Positions 1 through 31,067 of a DNA stretch of 64,000 bases are shown here, piece by piece. The stretch's first letter is position 1, and every line of letters begins with the position of its first letter. The notes beneath the pieces are model-generated. The model did not search any database. It was not told the origin of the DNA and worked only from the letters and a program-made list of their open reading frames with translations. The translations under genes were made by a program, and so were the position numbers. This DNA is from Thuidium tamariscinum (taxonomy: Eukaryota; Streptophyta; Bryopsida; Hypnales; Thuidiaceae): positions 434,001 to 498,000 of the forward strand of contig OX344754.2 in assembly GCA_947034885.2 (NCBI GenBank), given 5' to 3'.

Positions 1-317
1 TGGTATGTGATTAAATTCCACTCTCCAATTTCTGACGAATTGTTCACCGTTTTTGAAGGCGAAGTGGGTTTATTAACAGACCTCATATTGCCGCATACTC
101 TCTCCTTCCCATTTCAGGGATTTATTTACGTCCTCCCATTTTCTAGAGAGCTGAGAACACTCATTTAAGACTTCACAGTTGAGTTCAGTGCATGACTGAT
201 TAGCTACTTTTCAGGTGACAGCGCTAATTCAACCGATGTTGGGATTGGACAACACGTCCATATCCATAATATAGTTTCATTTTCTTACTAATCTACTCTA
301 TGCCATTTGAATTTCAG
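1..317 (+). other. Intronic sequence at the left edge, inside BCHC
   Basis: The exon that starts at 318 follows a TTTCAG acceptor, so most of this stretch is intron. The first two bases followed by GTATGTG could be the end of an upstream exon. A second TTTTCAG at about 214 opens a short stop-free run, but it lacks a convincing donor, so I do not call an exon there. Confidence 0.5.
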
Positions 318-21002
<20,685 letters not shown>

Positions 21003-21910
21003 ATAGCTGGCCGTGTCTGAATGAGGACGTAATGCAATTGCAGATCTCGGTTGCTGGCATCAACTGGGATGTATTATTGCCTGCGTTGGTAAGTTATTTC
21101 TCTATGTGAGGGTTCGTAGGTTTATTGTGTCTTTATTCCTCTTTTTTTGACGATGCTTAGTATGATCAACGGCTAAATTTTTATGTGGGGTACCTTCATA
21201 TTCGTGGGCAGGATGGCCTTGTACAGTGCCCTCCGAGAAATTTTTGCTTAGGTGGTTAAGGTGGGTGAGAGTAGCCGCAAAAATTTCTCGGAGGGCACTG
21301 TACGTTTAGATTCTTTCTCATCTCAAGTGAACGCTGTTCCCTCTAGACGAACATTGATTCGGAGTTCTCTTCCACTAATGCAACGGATAATGTTGGCTCT
21401 GTTGTGCACAGGTCCAGCGCGGAGAAGGGTTCATATTGAGTACATTGAGACTACACAATCCCTCGTGTTGATGATTCTAAGACGTGTCGGGTAGGAAGCT
21501 TGGTTTGGTAGGACCAATTTTACGTTCTGCATGTGAACATAGGTGAAATTTATGTACAGATTCTTTATTTTGTATTGGCAGCTGTTGCCTGCTGCATCTG
21601 ACTGAAACATAACGTTTTTTGAAACTTTGAAGAGATGTACTTCAATCACGTAAATCTCAGTTTTGTAGATTCAATATGCAATGGTCTTTGCATTCCACAA
21701 ATATGTTCAAATATGCAACCCAATGTTCGACTAAAATGTCTTGAAGGATTGAAAACTTTAGACTGCACGTATTGCATGGAAGAATGTTAACCCTTGAATG
21801 ATGCCAGCAGATGTTTGTTGTCTGATGGATGATAGAGAATCCTTGCATGTACCACAAAAGTGTAAATTTTCATCCATGGAATTTTGTATGAAAAGGGGAG
21901 GTTCTGTTTA
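21003..21910 (+). other. 3' flank of BCHC (3' UTR and spacer)
   Basis: Downstream of the TAG stop. Probably contains the 3' UTR, but I see no poly(A) signal I would commit to. Apart from the small Tc1/mariner-type element at 21224-21300, no coding or repeat structure is evident. Confidence 0.5.
21224..21300. mobile_element. Tc1/mariner-type MITE (TA target site)
   Basis: A 77-bp element with perfect 24-bp terminal inverted repeats beginning CAGTGCCCTCCGAG, a 29-nt loop, and TA on each side (21222-21223, 21301-21302). The CAGTG start plus TA duplication is the Tc1/mariner (including pogo) terminal pattern. It lies about 220 bp past the BCHC stop codon, so it may be transcribed as a 27-bp perfect hairpin in the 3' UTR. 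Perfect arms suggest a recent insertion. Confidence 0.7.
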
Positions 21911-23223
21911 GAGCATCCCCATGCCAATGCAAAATATGACACAAATTGGGTAAGTGGTTGGGCTTGGCCATTTTAATTGCCCCATGGCATACAAGAAAAA
22001 AGTTGGGTTTGACCAAATTTGATGATGGCATGGTCAAATGAAGAGTATTAACCCCTAAAGGACCATTGTCCCTTCGGGGGACAAATGCAATTTTGGGCAG
22101 GTACCTATGGGCTGAATTTTTGTCCTAATTTTTTGAAACTTTTTAGGAGATAGAAAAATTGAGTATCTTCATGGGGATATAATTTTTTTTTCAATCGGTG
22201 CCCGGGAACAAAAGTTATGCCCAAATAAGCTCAAAACCAGGGACGGCAAGCAGTTCGGGCAGCAAAGAAAAATTTTGAATTTTTTTTTTTGAATTTTTTT
22301 CTTATAGATTATATTTTTGCCTATCTAGGAAGCATTGATTCATTTTATTTGGATTTGTTATGAGAAAGTTATGGACATTCTTGTTTTTCGGGCAATTAGA
22401 GCATTTTCTTGAAAAAAATAACTTGTAGGATTCATTTCTGGATGCAATTTTTGCAATTTTTCAAAAAAATAAATTTTTCATGGTTTATCTTACTTGCTAG
22501 AACAATCTCACCATTAGGATTAGTGCATTTTAATTCCATTTAAAAGATATTAATATTTTAGATTTTCCTTCTATCTCATACCTACTTCTACTTAACATTT
22601 TTTTTAAGAATGAAAATTAAGTTTTTTTGAATTTATTTATTTTTTCCTAGATTCTCAACTCAATTTGTCACTATAAATAATTAAAGCTCAAAACTCTTTA
22701 GTGCAAAATTTTTAAGTTAAAAATGTTCAAAGTCGAAAAATCCAGTCCCGCAATGTGCTGAAAAACTTGTTTTTCCCACTTTAAATGCAAGTATCTTGCA
22801 ATCTGTGTGGTCAAAAATTCTGAATTTTCTTCCACACTATCTTAGACTAGTGAGATATACGATCCTACGGTTAGATGTGAAAAAAAATTAATTAAAATAT
22901 TTTTTTACTCTTTGCTATAAAATTGGCAGTTTTAGTGTTTGGGGGCAGAAAATAGGGCTTGGTCCTTTAGGGGTTAAGTTTGGGGTTGGGTATGACTTTT
23001 TTGGTATTAAATTGTTGTTCCAAAGACGCTTTTAGAATTGAAAAAGGTTTAGCTTTGTCACCATTCATGATGTAGTACTTTGGAATCCATAAATAGTTGT
23101 TTCCCCATCCTTGTTGGTGGCTTAGGGTCGAGCAGATTTTTTTGGCCAGGCCCAAGTTTCATAGAAGGCTTAGCAAGTGGGTCCTAGCTAGGCCATTTGG
23201 TCGACTTTGGCATGGGGATACTC
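21911..23223. mobile_element. Tourist-like (PIF/Harbinger) element, split by a TTAA element
   Basis: Terminal repeats GAGCATCCCCATGCCAA at the left and TTTGGCATGGGGATACTC at the right, with TTA on both sides (21908-21910, 23224-23226). The TTA target site and GAGCATCCCC terminus match Tourist-type MITEs. Without the inner insertion at 22052-22973 the element is about 387 bp. There is no coding capacity. Confidence 0.75.
22052..22973. mobile_element. TTAA/CCCC element, copy A (piggyBac-like, non-autonomous)
   Basis: 922 bp between TTAA (22048-22051) and TTAA (22974-22977). Termini are CCCCTAAAGGACCA and its complement TGGTCCTTTAGGGG. It is inserted inside the Tourist-like element, so it is younger than that. 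The body is AT-rich and non-coding. Internal landmarks (a GGGCAGGTAC block near the left end and an inverted 'accgtaggatc' block near the right end) are shared with copies B, C and D. It runs opposite to copies B and D. Confidence 0.8.
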
Positions 23224-24834
23224 TTAGTAGCTTTGACTTGCACCAAATGGTCTGAGTTTATTTAACCCTCTAAAGGACCAATGTCATTTTTCTATAAAAA
23301 AACACTCAGAAATGCCCCTATTGTTGCATTCACCAAAATTTTCAAGAAAAGACTTCTTTTCTTGAAAGTGTAACCATAGGATCTTCAACAAGACTCGTAG
23401 AAGAACAAGTGCTGAAAATTTCATGACATTTGCTTGTAGGAATTGAAAGATATAAGCATTTCAAGGGAAAATTTTTGTTTTTTATCATTGTGCCTAACAA
23501 TTTCAGATGCCTTTGACCTTTGATTGTGGAAAACTTTTGCACTATGGATTTTGAATTTAAAAACTTATCATACTAATCACAATGCTAGTGATGTCTCCAA
23601 AAAATTTCAAGCCAAAAAGAGAGTACATTCAAAAAAATCTTGCAATACAAAAATGTCAAAAAGTTCACAATGTACAATATAGTCTTTTGAGCTCATTTTT
23701 CACCACATAATTTTGAAACTTACAAATCCAAACAAAAAGATTGAAAGCTATACTAATTCTTTACAAGGTTCACAAAAAAAATTTGGAGAAAACAAATTGT
23801 CTACTTCCTAGAGAATTTTGAAGGACTTTAGTGAATAACATATAGGCTAAGGCCTTGGGCAACCATTCGAAAATGAATTCACCTACATTCTTGATTTATT
23901 CCTAGTCTACTTCCAATATGTTTTCTTCCTTTGGAAACTCTAAGCTCCTCCATCCACCTTCCTATCATAACAGAAAAGCTCCAAGGACTTTAATATGCCA
24001 AGGGGTGGCTAGTGACGTATTTTCTTAAGTTCTCCACATAAGCCCAACCTTACTACACATGCCAAAATGACCATATATAATTTGACATTTTTCAATCAAA
24101 TAGGAACTTAGAAGCATAAATTCCTATACCTTTCCTAACTTCACGCGCTACCCACTTGATATTCTTCTCCTTGTCCACCAAAGCCTATGACATTTCTCCC
24201 TGCCTTAGCAACCAAATATTGGTAGTTCAAAGTACCCTTCAAGTTTAGTTTCACAAAAACAACTTAATTGTAACTTGTAACATTGGATTCAAATAAAATT
24301 ATATAATCACAAAGTTCTTGCAAAACTACATTACTACAAAAAAAACAAGAGTATAAATGACTGCAAAAAATGACAAAAAATGTGTCATTTCGGACCGAAA
24401 TGACTAAAAATGACTTTAGGCCCTACAATCATTGTGGACAAGTCATTCTTTAAATGACTGCAGGTGTATTATCACCATATATTTGGAAATTGAATGACTT
24501 ATAGATGAGTATCTAAGGGACAAAAAAATTCACTTGAAAATTTTATGAAAAGGGCACACCGCACACGCACACAGCTGACCATTTATTGGGAATTTCACCT
24601 ACATAGCTGCCCACATAGGTCAATTTATAAGTCATTTCTCAGTTGCAGCATAGTTGAAGTTTTGGTGACGTGTTAGTCTATATCAACGAATTGTGCAGTC
24701 ATTGTTCAGTTGTCAATCTGTCAGACTATTTGACTAATGCTAATGTGGACAATGATGTCAATAAAAAACGAAGTCATATTCAAATCGCGAGACAATTGCG
24801 TTTAAGGGCGGGGTCTCTAACACATGGCACTTAA

Positions 24835-25769
24835 CCCCTAAAGGTTTTTGACTATGTTTTCACCAAAAATGCCCAAAACTGTCATTTCTAGTGCAAGTGC
24901 CAAAGTTTGGAAAAAAAACTTTTTTAGACACATTTAACCATAGGATCTTGTAGTAAACTTCTTTGAGAATATGTGGAAAAAATTTCAGAATTTTTCACCA
25001 TGTAGATAGCAAGATATTAATGTTTGAATTGACAAAAAACCATTCTTGGTCCCTGTGAAAATCCGGGCAGCTGCACTTCACAAGGTCATATTTATATGGA
25101 AATATGTCCAAAATGGTAGTGCCTCTTTGGATTCATTCTTCAAGGCAAGTTGGCTACATGCTTGAAAATTTTCAAATCATTTGGAATTGTACAACATATA
25201 GGAAAAAAATAGTAAGTAGAAAGAGGTAGAAAATGATTCAAAACACTAAATTTTTAATAATTTATTTATGAAAATGAAAAATTCTAATCCCAATGGTTGT
25301 AATGTTGTAATAAACAATATACATCTTATGGCTTTGTTTTTTTCCAAAAATATTGAAATTTAAATTAGATAAATGAATTCAAAGTTTATTTTAGAGTAGA
25401 GAATGAATAATTATCCATAAGTACCCACAAACTAGAACTCCTCATAACTTTCATTCCATTGATCAAAATGAAATAATTCAAGACCTAAAACTGCATATAT
25501 AGATCTAGAGAACCACTTTCAAATTTTTATTTTTGAAAAAAGTGATTTTTTCAGATCTGCCCGGACTGCCCGCCCTCGGAAAGAAACTACATATTATACA
25601 ATAACTTTTTAACTGTGTTGTCAAATGTTATGAAAATTGTTGGGCCTTAAAGATACTCCTTGACTACACCTTGTGTAAAAATTTCAAAGAAAAAAAATGA
25701 AAATTCCATCCGTAGTGAGCTGCCCAAAATATCTATAATTCCAAAAAACGATGTTTGGGACTTTAGGGG
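24835..25769. mobile_element. TTAA/CCCC element, copy B
   Basis: 935 bp flanked by TTAA at 24831-24834 and 25770-25773. Termini are CCCCTAAAGG and CCTAAAG-type mirror (ACTTTAGGGG). Same orientation as copy D: both carry the 'aaccataggatctt / accgtaggatct' block about 100 bp in and the motif CTGCCCGGACTGCCC about three quarters along. It lies inside CACTA element 1, so it is younger than that element. Confidence 0.8.
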
Positions 25770-25891
25770 TTAATAGTAAGGGGGTTTTGAAGTTATATCT
25801 TAGTCATTTCTAAGACATTTTTTATTTAGGGTGAGTCATATTCTAGTTATCTTTCCCTTCTCTGAAGTAGTCATTCTACAGTCACATATGC

Positions 25892-26025
25892 ATACATTCA
25901 AAGTTTCACAATGGAATACATTCAAAGTTTCACAATGATACACCATGCACCATATGCCATACACATGCAATACACCATATATAATATATCATTATCAATA
26001 CACCATACACCATATGCCATACATC
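25892..26025. repeat. Two short tandem duplications inside CACTA element 1
   Basis: The 23-bp unit starting ATACATTCAAAGTTTCACAA occurs twice in a row (25892-25914, 25916-25938). It is followed by two imperfect copies of a unit with CACCATATGCCATACA, near 25950 and 26010. Likely local slippage or duplication within the element. Confidence 0.7.
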
Positions 26026-27061
26026 ATTTCAAAATCCACTTAATATGTGGATATGAATAGATGAAATAACAAGCCTTTTATAGAAGGATAGTAGTAGGCA
26101 AGACAAAGCTTGTGGGATATGTAAAACGTAGGAATTGCATTACAAATTATATTTTTAACCTCATTGAGGTATAATAAACTAACTTTTTTCAAAAAACTTT
26201 GAACTAATTAAAGTTGGGGAATCAATCTCACTTTCATTTCCAAAAATTTGTTTTAGATTTTAAGCCTCTAATCAAAAGTTATAAATAAATTTGCTAAAAG
26301 GTTTGGAAAGGATTGGTATAGGAAGAGTACTAAGCTCAAGCACTTATAATTCAACTTTCTCCAAACAAAGATGAATGTAGCTATCCCATAAGTCTCCTTA
26401 CTTTATACAAAGAAAGTGTGACAATGAATGTACAAAATTTTTACAAATAACACAATGAATCATAGTGCACAAGGCACCAAAGTAGTAGTAGAGTAGCTGT
26501 GTAGTAGTTCAAAAGTTTTGAGTAGTCATTTGGTAGTTATAGGAAGTCATTTTGTAATAAAACTAAAGTAGTGGTGGTGGTATTTGCACAAGGAAAAATT
26601 GGAACTTAACAAATATCATTGGATTCATCTAAATACCTTACTATATGTTTATTGGGACATTTAGTAATTCAAATGTAAAGCATATGAAGTGTTCAAAAGT
26701 AGTGCATTGACAATGGCACAAATTTTCAAAAGTCGTTATTGGCATGATGGCATATAGATAGGAGTTTAAACAAATCATACAAATGGGTCTTAAGGAAGAA
26801 TTTTTTTTAATGCTAACAAAGACAAAGGCCACTTGCAATGCATCATTTTTTTTTAAAAGATAAAAATATTCTTCTGGGAAATATTTTTAAAAGAAAATGA
26901 AAAAGATAAACAAGGAGTAGAAATATTGGAAAGACTAAAAAAAACATTATAAGCTCAAGAAAGGTATTAGGATATGAGTGTTAAAAAATCATAAATTAGA
27001 TGAGTATAGTTGCAACCTAGTAATTTGAGAATGATTGTTGTCTATGTTAGTATATTGGCTT

Positions 27062-27219
27062 TACTATAAGAAAATAGGGGTATAAATTAAATGACTTGTC
27101 CACAATGACTACATCGGCAACAATGACTAAAAAATGACTAAAAAATGACTATTTTGCAGTCATTGTTGTTGGTGCAGTCATTGTGAATAAGTCATTTATA
27201 CCCCCATTTTCTTATAGAA
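27062..27219. mobile_element. Small CACTA-type MITE inside CACTA element 1
   Basis: 158 bp. Left terminus TACTATAAGAAAATAGGGG and right terminus CCCCCATTTTCTTATAGAA, flanked by CTT on both sides (27059-27061, 27220-27222). The next inward sequence, TATAAAT...ATGACT, resembles the ends of CACTA element 1, so it is probably an internally deleted relative mobilised by the same transposase. Confidence 0.65.
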
Positions 27220-28618
27220 CTTTTCCATCTTAAGAGCAAAATTTTTAGCATGGCCCTACAAAAGACTTTGTAGTAATTCTTAAGTTGCATAGTAGTGAAG
27301 TACAATTGAATCCTTGGGAAGCTCACTTAGTGTATCTATTATAAATCATGTACCAACAAGTCATTTTTTGACTCTTTAAATATATATTTTTTAATAAATT
27401 ATAATTTCAACCTATAATTTTGATCTTTGTCCAATAATGACTATAGATTTCTATTGCCAAAAAATTCCCAACTCAAATAATGTATGAAATGATTTCTAGA
27501 ATAAATTGAGAAATGAACTAAAATGGCACAATTAACAACTCAAATATTTCTTAAGGATACATTTAGATGATCATTGCATCAATAATCAAGAAAAATGAAT
27601 TTTCAATAGAGAGTTATTTTTAGAATAAAAAAAAATTTAGACCATTTTTTCTTGTATAAAATAGGGGTGTGAAATTATTTTCAGCTCTACAATGTATTTT
27701 TTTACTTCAAAAATTTGTAATCAATTATATTTGATAAATAAAAATACTAAAAATTCAAAACATAAACTTTCAAAGTAGAAAAATCTATTCTTATTTTTTT
27801 AACTTTTATTTATTTGAATCTTTAAACACAAAGTAGAAGTTCTAAAATTTGATTGCACGTGACTTATTATAGATACTCTAAGTGAACTCCCTAGGGTTGC
27901 ATCCCAATAATTTGAGAATAATTGTTTTCCATATCATGCCCATCTTTAGAGAAAAAAATTGCAACATGACCCTACAAAAGACCTTGCAGTCATTTTAGAG
28001 CCACACAATAGTAAAACACAATTGCATTCTATTAGTCCTAGAACAATTCCCATTCACGTCAACAAGCTACCCTGCCTATCCTTGGCCTAAAATATGGAGG
28101 TATGGCCTTTTTGTGACCCTTTAGTCATTTTTGAGTCATGAAGTAGTGAAATTAAGTAATAATTAATAATTATCGGCATACTCATTAATGACTCTAGCAT
28201 CCACGTTGATTTTTCTCTTCCTTTTGTGCTCTTGTTGATGACAATTTGAATGAAAAAATGTAGATGAATTTTGCGGCCTCTCATGTCTTCATCTGCTAGT
28301 GACACTCATGACTGAAAAATGACTAGGACTATGCAAATTCAGTTGGGTTGATGCAATTATAAAGGTACCAATCATTGTTTAGTCAAACCGGACAATTAGT
28401 CATTTTTGAGTCATCCCTCTATAGTCATTTATACCCTTATTTTTTTGTAGTGCATGTCCATAAAAAGTTTCAAAAAAATCAAGTAAAATTTTAGCTCATG
28501 AGAACTTACATAAACTCCAAATTGTCTATCGAGGGATAATGGTCCTTGAAAGGTTAAGCAAACACTTCACATAGTATCCATAAACAATGATTTCTATAGT
28601 GATATACTCTTCCTTTAA

Positions 28619-29267
28619 CCCCTAAATGCCGAAGGCACCAAAATTTGGTGTTGGCAAAACTTTGAAGTTTAATAAAACCTAAACAAATGCTATTTTTAGT
28701 AGTCTATATTTTTGGAAAATTTTTTAAGTTTAGTTTTAGCATCTAAAATCCTATCTTGAAAATAATTGATTATGATTTTTCTATTCAAGATTCTATGCTA
28801 GGTTGTCCATTGGAATCTTGATTTTCCATAGTATTGAGGGCACTTGGAAATAAGTCTCAAATACATTAGATCTTGGGGAAAAAATCATACTTAAAATTTG
28901 TTTAAGAGAATTGTAGAGTAAATTTTGAGAAGCCATAAATTGATTGGGGTTGTCCATGTTAGACCCTTTAAACACGTATGTTTTTGGTAACCAACTTTTT
29001 AGATTTGAGATGTGAAAAGAAAATTAAAAGACTTCAAGTCACTTTTGCAGTTTAACACCCTTATAAAGTTATGATCAAGCATTACAATCTTTCAATCCAT
29101 CGGTGATATTGTTTGTTTCTTTTTCCTAAGTTATCTCTAACATGTCTAATTTGAATTTATATGGTTTCATACTTACATTTTTTTTTAAATTGTTAAAGCT
29201 TATCAAAATGTTAACTTTTTATTTCAAAATTTCTAAAAGCTCAAAAAAGGCATTGGGCATTTAGGGG
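28619..29267. mobile_element. TTAA/CCCC element, copy E (short subfamily)
   Basis: 649 bp. Left end CCCCTAAATGCC after TTAA (28615-28618). Right end GGCATTTAGGGG before TTTA (28268 region equivalent at 29268-29271), one base off TTAA. The termini differ from the main family after seven bases (ATGCC instead of AGGACC) and the body does not obviously match, so this is a sister subfamily sharing the target site and CCCCTAAA start. Confidence 0.6.
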
Positions 29268-29462
29268 TTTAGGATTATAGGTTTTTGAAGATATAGGAAG
29301 TATTTTGTAGTACTTTAATATACAATGAAAAGTGAAAGTGATTTTGAAACTACTTATTCATATTCAAATAATAACCAACATAGAGGAAGATTGTAAACCT
29401 TGAACCCCTCCATTTATCCTTTAAAAATTTTTTAAACCATAATATGGTTGATCCATTTTTAA

Positions 29463-29935
29463 TCCATGGAGGACTTAGGTTTTTGTTCTATAAAAAAACA
29501 CTTAAAACTACCATTTCTACAACAAGGAGTTAAAAATTTTGAGAACTTTTTTTTCACATTTGATTGTAGGATCTTGCCCTGACTCGTATGAAAATGAGTG
29601 GAAAAAATTTCAAAAATTTTAACCACACAAATTGCAAGATATTTGTGTTTCAAGTCAAAAAAACAAATTTTTTAGCATATTGCCAAACTAAATTATATGA
29701 CTTTGAATGTTCTTAACTTTAATTTTTTACACTACAAGGGTTTGAGCTTTAAACATTTATGGTGGAAAATTGAGTTGGAAGTCTAGGAGGAAATTTTTTC
29801 TTACAAAAAACTTAATATGTATTCTTTAAAAATTATTATGTAGAAGTAGGTGTAAGATAGAAGGAAAAGTTAAATAACTAATATCTTTGAGATAGAATCA
29901 AAATGGTGATATTGTTCTAATAAGCAAGATGGTGA
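29463..29935. mobile_element. TTAA/CCC element, copy H (truncated)
   Basis: Left end TCCATGGAGGACTTAGG after TTAA (29459-29462) is a decayed version of the family terminus. The body carries the family blocks 'tgattgtaggatctt' (about 29565) and 'atggtgatattgttctaat' (about 29905), in the orientation of copies B and D. Similarity stops near 29935, just before the ORF1-like frame, so the right half is missing. Confidence 0.5.
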
Positions 29936-29939
29936 TGGC

Positions 29940-30813
29940 ATGACAGAATGGAAGTTTGAGTTCAACAAACTTTGCCGTTCGCTGGATCCATCAATTCGTG
30001 ACGTGAGGCATCAACCGCATCAAAAGATCCAAATCCTGAAGAAGCGTTTGTTAGACAGCTTTGAACACAGTGGCGTCGTTTCTGATGAGTTTCTAATGCC
30101 TCTTATAGGTCACAGAGTATCGGCACAAAGGAATGAATTGATGAACGACATCCGTTGCGGCAGAGATTGTCCCCCCACATTGAACAAGAAAGCATGGAAA
30201 AGATTGGAACGTATATGTGGCAGTGCAAATTTCCAGAAGAAGTCAACAGCCATGCGTTACGCAAACTCTTGCAGACAGAATGTGGGAAGGACAGGTCTAG
30301 GAGGTGAAATTGGTGTCCGAGATTTACTGAAGAGAAGGCTCTGTAGGTCACCAGACCCAGAGGAAGTTCAAGCCGAGATGACTCGTGATAAGGGATACGA
30401 CGGGATGAAGGGAAAGACGAAGAAGCTAGCTGTGCCTGAAACCAGAAAAAAAACCAAACAGTGACAGTCGTGAAGAAGGTAGCGTTGGAAAGGCTAAGTC
30501 ATTGGAGGACTTGCATGTGCAAGAGGTGGGCGGGGCTTCAAAGAATACTAGTGTGGACAGGGACAGGCCCTTTGGGAATGAGAAGGCGATGGAGGAAATG
30601 GATATTTTCAAGAAAATGCAGGCTGAAATTACACAATTGAAGGCAACAGTGGAAAGGCATGTTCGCCAATCCTCTCTTGTGGTAGAAGAAGTGCTTGTGC
30701 CTTTGACGACGTTGACGCCAACGACGTCTCCAAGTCATATTATATTGCATGAGGTAATAATTGCCGCCGACGAACTTTTCTTGTTGCAGATGTGGTTCGA
30801 ATGTTGGCGTTGA
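29940..30813 (+). pseudogene. Decayed CACTA-type ORF1 / plant Transposase_24-like protein
   Basis: A 174-codon frame from 29940 is basic and helical. It contains a segment ending in a Met-Arg-Tyr-Ala-Asn-Ser motif followed by GGEIGVRDLLKRRL, then a Lys-rich tail. At an eight-A run (about 30443-30450) the reading shifts and continues in the +1 frame (EEGSVGKAKSLEDLHVQEV) into a predicted coiled coil near 30590-30660 (FKKMQAEITQLKATVERH). A basic N-terminal domain plus a C-terminal coiled coil is the layout of plant En/Spm-associated Transposase_24 (Ptta) proteins, which bind transposon ends. That family call is an inference from layout and feel, not a clear motif match. A one-base change in the A-run would explain the break. 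Confidence 0.45.
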
Positions 30814-30862
30814 TGTCATTACTTAGGTGAAGGGGTCAGCAATTCATAAGTTGGCATATATA

Positions 30863-31064
30863 CACTACAAGAGAAAGGGTGTTTTAAGTAGTGTCCTAGA
30901 CATCACGTCTTTTAAGTATTGTCTTTTAAGTAAGGTTTTAAGTAAAATTTTACTGAAAAGACAGTCTTTTCAGTAAAATTTTACTTAAAACCTTACTTAA
31001 AAGACAATACTTAAGAGACGTGATGTCTAGGACACTACTTAAAACACCCCTTTCTCTTGTAGTG
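30863..31064. mobile_element. Palindromic CACTA MITE, copy 1
   Basis: 202 bp and almost wholly palindromic, with arms of about 95 bp. It starts CACTACAAGAGAAAGGG, ends CCCCTTTCTCTTGTAGTG, and is flanked by ATA on both sides (30860-30862, 31065-31067). It could fold into one long hairpin. Copy 2 is at 49041-49242. Confidence 0.85.
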
Positions 31065-31067
31065 ATA

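Larger units (their letters stand above)
24332..28452. mobile_element. CACTA element 1 (non-autonomous, 4.1 kb)
   Basis: Left terminus TACTACAAAAAAAAC (first base C changed to T) and right terminus ending TTTTTTTGTAGTG, with a 3-bp duplication CAT on both sides (24329-24331, 28453-28455). Both ends continue with TATAAATGACT. Subterminal zones carry many copies of AAATGACT/AGTCATTT, the kind of repeated transposase-binding motif CACTA elements have. No transposase is visible, and reading frames are all short. It contains TTAA copy B and a small CACTA MITE. Confidence 0.8.
23266..28553. mobile_element. TTAA/CCC element, copy F (outer shell, interrupted)
   Basis: Left end CCCTCTAAAGGACCAATG after TTAA (23262-23265). 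Right end GGTCCTTGAAAGG before TTAA (28554-28557). The 4.1 kb CACTA element at 24332-28452 lies inside it, and removing that leaves about 1.16 kb, close to the other copies. The left arm contains the family block 'aaccataggatctt' near 23370. The termini have drifted, as expected for the oldest layer of the nest. Confidence 0.6.

Noticed and set aside
21221..21303. MicroRNA precursor
   Set aside because: The stem is perfect, has a short loop, ends in CAGTG and is flanked by TA, which fits a transposon better. I recognise no known miRNA in either arm.
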